This document shows, piece by piece, positions 20,078-25,267 of a DNA stretch of 25,267 bases. Below the pieces are notes generated by a model. That model was not told the origin of the DNA. It searched no databases and was given only the letters and a program-made list of their open reading frames with translations. Every line of letters starts with the position of its first letter. Position 1 is the stretch's first letter. The stretch lies in IMG/VR virus record IMGVR_UViG_3300025108_000349, positions 1 through 25,267 of that record; one strand, given 5' to 3'. The position numbers were made by a program, and so were the translations under genes. Origin of the DNA: a virus.

Positions 20078-21010
20078 TCAGGAAGGATCCATGAACAAAA
20101 GCTTTGAGCGCATAGCTTCTGGTCCCATGGCACCAAGAACACGCCAAGCGTTTTCAGGGTTACGGTTCATCACATCAGTGAACTGATCCCACTGCTGTTG
20201 AGGAGCAACCCCTTGTTGTGAACCTGCTACACCAGCTGAAGGAGCGGGCATGTCGTAGGTCTGTTGATAGGCTTGACCTGCTTGCTGACCTTGCATGGCC
20301 AGAGCGTTGTCATCAACATCCACAGGCACGACTTCAGTGAAGTAGCGATCTGTGTAGTTAGCCAGATGATCAGGGTCTGTCAAAATTGTCTGCATCGCAT
20401 CATGACGAGCAGCAATAGTGTCAAGCTGGGTAGCTTGATTAACTAGAAGATCTTCGAGTCCGCAGGCGTACTGATTAAGAATGCCCGGAGCTTCGATACC
20501 GAAGTGGCTAACTACTTCTGCGGTTACGTCGCTGATTCCTGCTTTCGTTTCCGTAGAAGTTGGATAGGAAGCCTGGGTCGGTGTAACGCTGGTAGGTAAG
20601 GTCTGCGCTGCCTGGGGTGCCTGATAAGCCCAAGGCTGGGCCTGTAAAGTCTGACTGTTCTGTGGAGTAGCCTGCGCCTGCTCCGCCTGGTAGTAAGACT
20701 GTGGAGTTTGGCTGAGGGATGTCGAGTTGACTTGACTCAGCACCCGCTCCAACGAACCCATCGCTGCTTCCCACGGATTGCTGGGGGAGGATGGAGATGT
20801 TGACTGGCTGTACTGGTTGTTGGTAGAAGGGTCCGAAACCAGTGCCGCCTGCGACGGCTGTTGGTGCATAGGAACCGAAGCTACCGCCTGGGTAGGTGGT
20901 GCTTGGGTTTGTGGAACCCATTGTGGTGTTCCTACCGAACCCTGATCCACCGCCGGGGCTGCCGCCGGGGAGACCGGGCTCGGGATCGAAGCTTGGATCT
21001 GCTGGCTCAT
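20078..21010 (-). CDS. Scaffold-like capsid assembly protein, 310 aa
   Basis: The first 160 residues are Gln/Pro/Ala/Ser-rich and disorder-like (QAPPTQAVASVPMHQQPSQ). The remainder has a helical part (VTAEVVSHFGIEAPGILNQY, GLEDLLVNQATQL, MQTILTDPDHLANYTDRYF) and a Gln/Ala-rich end with DVMNRNPENAWRVLGAMGPE. Placed between portal and capsid gene, and with a typical scaffold composition, it is likely the internal assembly scaffold. The first 503 nt overlap the portal gene's 3' end in another frame. A start at Met86 (20755) would shorten the overlap to about 248 nt, but the domain VSHFGIE... at the portal stop shows that some overlap is unavoidable. Confidence 0.65.
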   Translation of the reverse strand: MSQQIQASIPSPVSPAAAPAVDQGSVGTPQWVPQTQAPPTQAVASVPMHQQPSQAALVSDPSTNNQYSQSTSPSSPSNPWEAAMGSLERVLSQVNSTSLSQTPQSYYQAEQAQATPQNSQTLQAQPWAYQAPQAAQTLPTSVTPTQASYPTSTETKAGISDVTAEVVSHFGIEAPGILNQYACGLEDLLVNQATQLDTIAARHDAMQTILTDPDHLANYTDRYFTEVVPVDVDDNALAMQGQQAGQAYQQTYDMPAPSAGVAGSQQGVAPQQQWDQFTDVMNRNPENAWRVLGAMGPEAMRSKLLFMDPS

Positions 21011-22733
21011 AGCTACCCGAGTAAGTTAGTTCTTCAGCGAGGTGGTCAAACGTCCTGTAAAGGAGCGGTGTAATATTCAGTCTAGGATCAGCCGCTAGAG
21101 GCTGATTAGGCGCAAGAGGATGCGGAGACTGCAACATCTGGCTTAATAATACCAGAAATTGTTGCATGGCTGATTGTGTTTGTTGGACCATCCTAAAAGG
21201 AAAGCCTTTTAACATTTCAGCTCTTTCTGAATCAGTCTTTTCAGGGAAAAGAAACTTCAGAGCTTCTATGCTATCAACACCCAGCTCCTGCAGGTTCCTA
21301 ACGACAATCGACTTTTGATTGATGTCGTAGGCAGTGTCTTCGTAGACATCACCTTGGAATCTGTAGGTTACTTCGCGCTCTCCGTCTTCAGGTAGACCGA
21401 CAACACCTGGAGGAACTGTATTAGTCTCCAGTGCGACTTTCATCGCTTGATTTACTTTAGCTTCAAATTTGACAAGTGACTGCTGATATTTTTCAATTGA
21501 CTCATCTGTTTCTTCTTTTGGAGGTTTGGGTTCTTTAAGCCCAGCCAGACTGACAAATGATTCTCTAAAAATTACTTCTTGGTGATAGATCATCATCTCA
21601 AGAAGACGATTAAAGCCGTAAGTCAAAAATCCTTTGTTTTTCCGAAGAGCCGTTGCCTGGGCTCGTCCCATCAAACCTTTAATCTCTGTGGCAGTAGCAC
21701 CAGCAGAAATAGAGATCTCATCAACCCCACCTAAGGCTGTTCTGATCTCCTCTCTCAACAAAAGAATGTATCGGTTCATGTCACCTGACACTGGGTCAGG
21801 AGTCATATAGCCCACACGATCCGAGGGTTCGACGTTGGCGATAATCCTTGGAACACGTAAACCGGAACCCATACCTGCTCCGAACGGCTCAGAAACCCGA
21901 GTCGACGGTTGGTTCATTCCCGCAAAACCACTTTGACTACTAATAGTGGGCCTAAAAGTAGACTGACTGTCGTTTGCTTCTACAAGATCGGTTCGTGGCC
22001 GAGAGCTAATAAGCGTTGGGTTACCAAAAAACTCAATGTTCTTAGCAACGTTTTTCGTAAGTTGATTGTGTAAAACAATCTGCTCCATAAACGGATCAAA
22101 CTCACCTTCTCCTTCTGTTCCACTTGAGTTTGGTTTATTGAGGACTTCCACGGCTGGGATGAACCCAAGTGTGTTAGGTCTACTCTTAGTTGGAGTTAAG
22201 ACTGAACCAGGCTCCAACTCAAAGCTAACTTCACTGTCAGTCTCAACTTCAGTAATTTCTTTGGCAGTGATTGTTAAACGAACATACCTTTTGTTTTGGC
22301 CGTAAGTGTCGGTAGGTAGCCCTAAAGAAGCGTTCTTTACCTTGTAGCTGTAGACAATTACGACTTCTTCTACATTACCGTTCGTGTCATGGTATACACG
22401 GTATTGATTTTTGTTAAAAAAGTAAATTTGATACTTAAGTTTTGGGTCGGGTCTGAAGTAAAAAAGACCGCAACCATCGATAAGAAAGTTACGGATGATT
22501 GCTGGGAATCGGATGTCTAGTTTATTAAGACTAATGACATCGTTTAAAAATCTTGTACGACCTTTAAACGTGTCTTGGTCACAATAAAAAGCCAAGCCTT
22601 TTTTCATCATCAACAGAATCATCTGCTGAAGATGACTCAAAACCACCATCGTGGACGATGAGTTACTTCGATCTTGAGTGCGTGAAGCCTCCAAAATCTC
22701 GGTAAAAGCTGTTCTAGTTTCGGAGGAACTCAT
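20508..22733 (-). CDS. Portal protein, 741 aa
   Basis: Residues about 30-400 have the portal pattern: a long helix near the start (SHLQQMILLMMKKGLAFYC), beta strands through YQIYFFNKNQYRVYHD, a conserved-type stretch NTLGFIPAVEVLNKP, the stem-helix motif FMEQIVLHNQLTKNVAKNIE with FFGNPTLI, and LLREEIRTALGGVDEISISAG then ATEIKGLMGRAQ. Portal proteins form the dodecameric DNA channel at the capsid vertex. From about residue 575 the protein becomes Gly/Pro/Ser/Gln-rich, without secondary structure, and ends basic (NQRRNRRSS); this part overlaps the scaffold gene out of frame by 503 nt. The terminase gene usually near the portal is not in this window. Confidence 0.85.
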   Translation of the reverse strand: MSSSETRTAFTEILEASRTQDRSNSSSTMVVLSHLQQMILLMMKKGLAFYCDQDTFKGRTRFLNDVISLNKLDIRFPAIIRNFLIDGCGLFYFRPDPKLKYQIYFFNKNQYRVYHDTNGNVEEVVIVYSYKVKNASLGLPTDTYGQNKRYVRLTITAKEITEVETDSEVSFELEPGSVLTPTKSRPNTLGFIPAVEVLNKPNSSGTEGEGEFDPFMEQIVLHNQLTKNVAKNIEFFGNPTLISSRPRTDLVEANDSQSTFRPTISSQSGFAGMNQPSTRVSEPFGAGMGSGLRVPRIIANVEPSDRVGYMTPDPVSGDMNRYILLLREEIRTALGGVDEISISAGATATEIKGLMGRAQATALRKNKGFLTYGFNRLLEMMIYHQEVIFRESFVSLAGLKEPKPPKEETDESIEKYQQSLVKFEAKVNQAMKVALETNTVPPGVVGLPEDGEREVTYRFQGDVYEDTAYDINQKSIVVRNLQELGVDSIEALKFLFPEKTDSERAEMLKGFPFRMVQQTQSAMQQFLVLLSQMLQSPHPLAPNQPLAADPRLNITPLLYRTFDHLAEELTYSGSYEPADPSFDPEPGLPGGSPGGGSGFGRNTTMGSTNPSTTYPGGSFGSYAPTAVAGGTGFGPFYQQPVQPVNISILPQQSVGSSDGFVGAGAESSQLDIPQPNSTVLLPGGAGAGYSTEQSDFTGPALGLSGTPGSADLTYQRYTDPGFLSNFYGNESRNQRRNRRSS

Positions 22734-22767
22734 CTATACACACACAGTGGTTTGTAATTTCTTAGAA

Positions 22768-22920
22768 TTACTTTTTGGAACTCATTTCTTTAGCTTTGCG
22801 AGCTTTAGAAAGAGCGGATTTACGCTTATCTTTCTTTTGGTCCTCTTCGTTAGAACCTGATTTTTCTTCTCTACTTTTCTTGAACTTTTCGAGAAGCTCG
22901 GGGGGCATTTTATTAGCCAT
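22768..22920 (-). CDS. Small Lys-rich protein, 50 aa
   Basis: Starting at ATG 22920, the gene overlaps the stop of the GT17 gene by 8 nt (ATGGCTAA), and ends 34 nt before the portal. An internal ATG at 22908 is an alternative start. The protein, MANKMPPELLEKFKKSREEK and SALSKARKAKEMSSKK, is rich in Lys, Glu and Ser and mostly helical. It may bind nucleic acid or assist portal/scaffold assembly; I do not recognise it. The tight junction supports reality. Confidence 0.6.
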   Translation of the reverse strand: MANKMPPELLEKFKKSREEKSGSNEEDQKKDKRKSALSKARKAKEMSSKK

Positions 22921-23725
22921 CAGGAAGTAAATACGCCTTAACTCTTTCTAGTTTAACTGCTTCAGGCATCAAATTTTCAACAGGGTAAGAAGTCAACAGA
23001 TGATCCTCTCGACCCAACATGTCTGTTTTACCTTCTTCAGGTTCAAAGTCCTCACACAGTTTCTGTACTTCAGGGCGATCCCATATGTAATATTCAGCAA
23101 TAGAACGAAGTTTTGTCTTTCGCTTATCTGAATCACCCATCCAACTCAAGTGCCAACCTGCGTCACGTTCTCCAAAATAATGATTCTCCGTACTAGCTCT
23201 CATTGAGGAAAGAGTACCAAAATCTTTGAATTTACCGACAGTACTTACAATTCCGCATCGCCAATCAAACAGCTCTCCCGTAGGAGATACAAGCTGTCTG
23301 TCAGCTCTGCCGTAGTGCATGCTCATGCTGAGTCTAACAATTTTTTCTTTCTCCTCTTTTACTACTTCCATAAGTTCAGAAAACCGAGAAGGGTTAGCAA
23401 TTTCATCGCAATCGGAACAGATGAAAATATCGTCATCATCCATTAAATCGAGACCGACACCTAGTGCGTCTCTCTGGCCACGCTCTCGAATCCATGGGTC
23501 TGGGACTTCTTCATAAGAAGGTAGTTCCACATGCAAGACTTGAATTTTTTCCTCTGGCAGACCAAGCTCTCGGATTGTTTCTAGGCATGTAAAGTTTTTC
23601 TCCTCACCTCTATGAGTTCTATTGGCGTCAGTGATCAAGAAACCATCGACGTGATCTTCTAATGTCCGAATACGCAGTTCGAGAAGTTCACGTTCATTAA
23701 AATAAGGAAAGCAATCTAGAAGCAC
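22913..23725 (-). CDS. GT17-family glycosyltransferase, 270 aa
   Basis: The start is GTG 23725; an in-frame TGA upstream leaves no ATG. The sequence matches the GT17 (beta-1,4-N-acetylglucosaminyltransferase-like) family: LLDCFPYFNERELLELRIR near the start, TLEDHVDGFLITDANRTHRGE, the WIRERGQRDAL stretch, and DDDIFICSDCDEI with a D105-C-D107 motif for metal and nucleotide sugar. The length fits the single catalytic domain. It is 37 nt after the 96-aa gene and overlaps the 50-aa gene. It could decorate virion proteins or host envelope glycans to change adsorption; acceptor and sugar are unknown. Family assignment by motif is strong. Confidence 0.85.
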   Translation of the reverse strand: MLLDCFPYFNERELLELRIRTLEDHVDGFLITDANRTHRGEEKNFTCLETIRELGLPEEKIQVLHVELPSYEEVPDPWIRERGQRDALGVGLDLMDDDDIFICSDCDEIANPSRFSELMEVVKEEKEKIVRLSMSMHYGRADRQLVSPTGELFDWRCGIVSTVGKFKDFGTLSSMRASTENHYFGERDAGWHLSWMGDSDKRKTKLRSIAEYYIWDRPEVQKLCEDFEPEEGKTDMLGREDHLLTSYPVENLMPEAVKLERVKAYLLPDG

Positions 23726-23762
23726 TGTGAAGTCACGTCAATGACAACATACTACCTCGAAA

Positions 23763-24053
23763 TCAACCTCTGAGGTATTTGGATACCTTTGCTTTAGCTC
23801 TTTCGACCGAATTCCCGTTAGCTCCTGCCATTTCTTCTTCCTGCTCGTTTGCTCCAAACTGATTGTATTGATCTGCAGGAGGAGCAGGCTCCATACCTGA
23901 GGGGGAGTAGTTCAATGCCTTTTCCTCATCCATCATCTCTTCTGTGAAGGCATTGTCTGAAGGCGAGTTAGCGCTACGCTGCTCATTTGCTGCCCTCATA
24001 TTCATTTGATATGCTTTCGCAAAGCCGAAAGCTGCCTTGTCGTAAGGGTTCAT
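23763..24053 (-). CDS. Unknown acidic protein, 96 aa
   Basis: ATG 24053 (MNPYDKAAFGFAKAYQ) is preferred over TTG 24083, which lies in the previous gene; its stop is only 4 nt upstream. The middle is acidic and Pro/Met-rich (TEEMMDEEKALNY, GMEPAPPADQY, NEQEEEMAG), and the end is basic (ERAKAKVSKYLRG), possibly helical. No motif is recognised. It lies in the same operon as the glycosyltransferase and portal, so a role in DNA packaging or virion assembly is possible but not shown. Confidence 0.5.
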   Translation of the reverse strand: MNPYDKAAFGFAKAYQMNMRAANEQRSANSPSDNAFTEEMMDEEKALNYSPSGMEPAPPADQYNQFGANEQEEEMAGANGNSVERAKAKVSKYLRG

Positions 24054-24057
24054 AGCT

Positions 24058-24342
24058 TTAGAAGAGAACGATAGCGCCTTCAATAGAACCGCCGCTAATC
24101 CCAGTTAAGGCAAACGGCAGTTTTTGGTCACCTATTAAATTTTCAACATGAATATACTGACCAGGACCGTCACTAAACTCGACAAAAACATCGTCTTTGC
24201 CTGACGACGATTTAGCTTCGATAAAGACGCTACGGCAGGTTGAAAATGTTTTCTGACCATCAGCAGGTTTCCATAGAAACCCACTGGCCATTGGTAGTTC
24301 ACTGGTCTGACCAAAGACAGAACCAAAAGCTCTAATATTCAT
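24058..24342 (-). CDS. Unknown beta-rich protein, 94 aa
   Basis: The protein begins MNIRAFGSVFGQTSELPM and is rich in Gly, Ser, Phe and Val, with a likely small beta-sheet fold (STCRSVFIEAKSSSGKDDVF, then VEFSDGPGQYIHVENLIG). No catalytic, zinc or membrane motif is seen. It lies 35 nt after the DUF3310 gene and 4 nt before the 96-aa gene on the same strand. Size and fold suggest a small capsid decoration or tail-associated protein, but no family is recognised and the role is inferred. Confidence 0.5.
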   Translation of the reverse strand: MNIRAFGSVFGQTSELPMASGFLWKPADGQKTFSTCRSVFIEAKSSSGKDDVFVEFSDGPGQYIHVENLIGDQKLPFALTGISGGSIEGAIVLF

Positions 24343-24377
24343 ACGCTTGCTGTACGTCTCTCTACTTTAACTGTAAT

Positions 24378-24644
24378 TCAAACTTTTTCGCTAAATGAGA
24401 CAAGTCTGTCCATGTACCACTTTGCTTTCTTACAGTCCTCGATTCCGTTTTTAAAACGCTCACGAGATAAATATTTCAAAATATTACCTTTAAGGAAGCC
24501 TATATACTCATCACGAGTCAGAGCAGACTCCAGGTAATCAATGGTCTCTATACCCCCTGTGTTGTAATGCGTAGGGTGATCTACACGACTTGTTGTAGGG
24601 GCACAGTTAGCTGCGTCCTTCACTCTGCACTCAAAGTCAGTCAT
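24378..24644 (-). CDS. DUF3310 protein, 88 aa
   Basis: The core, HPTHYNTGGIETIDYLES then GFLKGNILKYLSRERFKNGIEDCKKAKWYMDRL, is the DUF3310 domain, widespread in phages of many bacteria, sometimes annotated as nucleotide kinase-like; its activity is not established. A TTG start at 24665 lies within the preceding gene, so ATG 24644 (MTDFECRVKD) is chosen. It is followed after 35 nt by the 94-aa gene. The family assignment by motif is confident; function is not known. Confidence 0.85.
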   Translation of the reverse strand: MTDFECRVKDAANCAPTTSRVDHPTHYNTGGIETIDYLESALTRDEYIGFLKGNILKYLSRERFKNGIEDCKKAKWYMDRLVSFSEKV

Positions 24645-24654
24645 TTCTTGAAAA

Positions 24655-25267
24655 TCAGAGTTCAAGCATCGTCTCTACTGTTATCAGCGAATCTACTCCT
24701 TGAAACAACTGTTCGCTGTACTTAGTGTCCTGATGCTTCACCAAACCACAACTAGCAATTTGAATTGAGTCGCCGTTACGCACAACAGGCACTAAGCGCC
24801 TGTGGTCTTGACCAGGGAGTAAATTTTCAAAACAAGTACCTAAAGAACTTCTGTCACCTTCTGGCCAGCAACGAAAAGAGACTCTATTAGTACTTTGTAC
24901 AAAATCTGCACTTATAGAATTTATGTAGGTATCAGCCATTTCTTGATCCAGAACCATCAGACCAGAATATGGATTTCCTAAAGTTACAAACCCAAGAAGT
25001 TCTTGGTCATCTAACGCAGGTACAGTCTCTACCTTGTAAGGTCTATCACCCCACACATTTTTTGTTAGTCCATTTAGCTTCCAGTTGCGATAATTATCAA
25101 AGGGAATTTTTTGATCTTGAAATTCTTCGTAACGACAAAAGGAGGGTTCATAATTAATTTTTTTTAACTTATCCTTGTACCCGTACCAAAAGTCAAAGTT
25201 TTCTCTCGTAAAGAGCATGTCGTTTTCTGAGTACATATAAATGTCATGCGACTTTTTTTTAACAGCA
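24655..25267 (-). CDS. Glycosyltransferase-like protein, N-terminus beyond window, at least 203 aa
   Basis: The frame is open to the right edge (ten further codons upstream of ATG 25236 without a stop), so the true start may be outside the window. The opening SHDIYMYSENDMLFTRENF and the following EPSFCRYEEF resemble sugar-nucleotide glycosyltransferases with a Y-x-E-D-D-M/N-F pattern; here E-N-D replaces E-D-D. The C-terminal GLVKHQDTKYSEQLF also resembles the end of that family. The gene precedes DUF3310 and lies close to the GT17 gene, suggesting a glycan-modification set. The match rests on motif memory, not a search, so it could be another Asp/Glu-rich protein. Confidence 0.55.
   Translation of the reverse strand, partial: AVKKKSHDIYMYSENDMLFTRENFDFWYGYKDKLKKINYEPSFCRYEEFQDQKIPFDNYRNWKLNGLTKNVWGDRPYKVETVPALDDQELLGFVTLGNPYSGLMVLDQEMADTYINSISADFVQSTNRVSFRCWPEGDRSSLGTCFENLLPGQDHRRLVPVVRNGDSIQIASCGLVKHQDTKYSEQLFQGVDSLITVETMLEL

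Overview
The window is part of a tailed double-stranded DNA phage genome (Caudoviricetes). It is densely packed, with almost no spacing between genes, and encodes portal, scaffold, major capsid, fibre, lysozyme and holin-like proteins. Several small families here (DUF3310, GT17 glycosyltransferase, LamG-like fibre, a 4-Cys zinc-ribbon protein, an 82-aa protein ending in RYWSCKAW) are ones I associate with marine and cyanobacterial phages. Many genes have weak or no Shine-Dalgarno sequence. A cyanobacterial host is therefore plausible but not proven. No tRNA, CRISPR array, insertion sequence, integrase, terminase or polymerase gene was seen, and both ends of the window cut genes.

Most of the window is a late structural programme on the minus strand, read from right to left. 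It starts with a glycosyltransferase-like gene cut by the right edge (24655-25267), then DUF3310, two small genes, a GT17 glycosyltransferase and a 50-aa gene. The portal (20508-22733) and scaffold-like protein (20078-21010) follow and overlap out of frame by 503 nt; a terminator closes this block. Next are a 273-aa virion protein, the major capsid protein (17433-18548) and a 291-aa companion ending in a strong terminator at 16492-16520. Then come a zinc-ribbon protein, a helix-hairpin-helix protein and a run of head/connector/tail candidates (9948-15596), including a SWIM-type zinc-finger protein. Further left are an 82-aa conserved protein, a 78-aa protein, a GH104 lysozyme and two paralogous Gly-rich proteins sharing a 58-bp perfect repeat. 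The left end is a fibre module (1-2968) with LamG-like and repeat-rich adhesins.

Three plus-strand islands interrupt this programme. Island 1 (3387-6130) holds DNA-binding and modification genes: an HNH-like/HTH protein, a winged-helix protein, an excisionase-like HTH protein and a Dam-methyltransferase-like protein with an altered catalytic motif. Two candidate structured RNA elements lie in its non-coding DNA. Island 2 (9152-9951) pairs an HTH regulator with a Dps/ferritin-like protein whose four main ferroxidase ligands have exact Dps spacing. Island 3 (19593-19859) is a two-helix holin candidate.

The observations most worth following are the portal/scaffold overprinting, the phage-borne Dps with its own regulator, the two enzyme-like proteins in island 1 that lack expected catalytic residues, and the structured non-coding elements.
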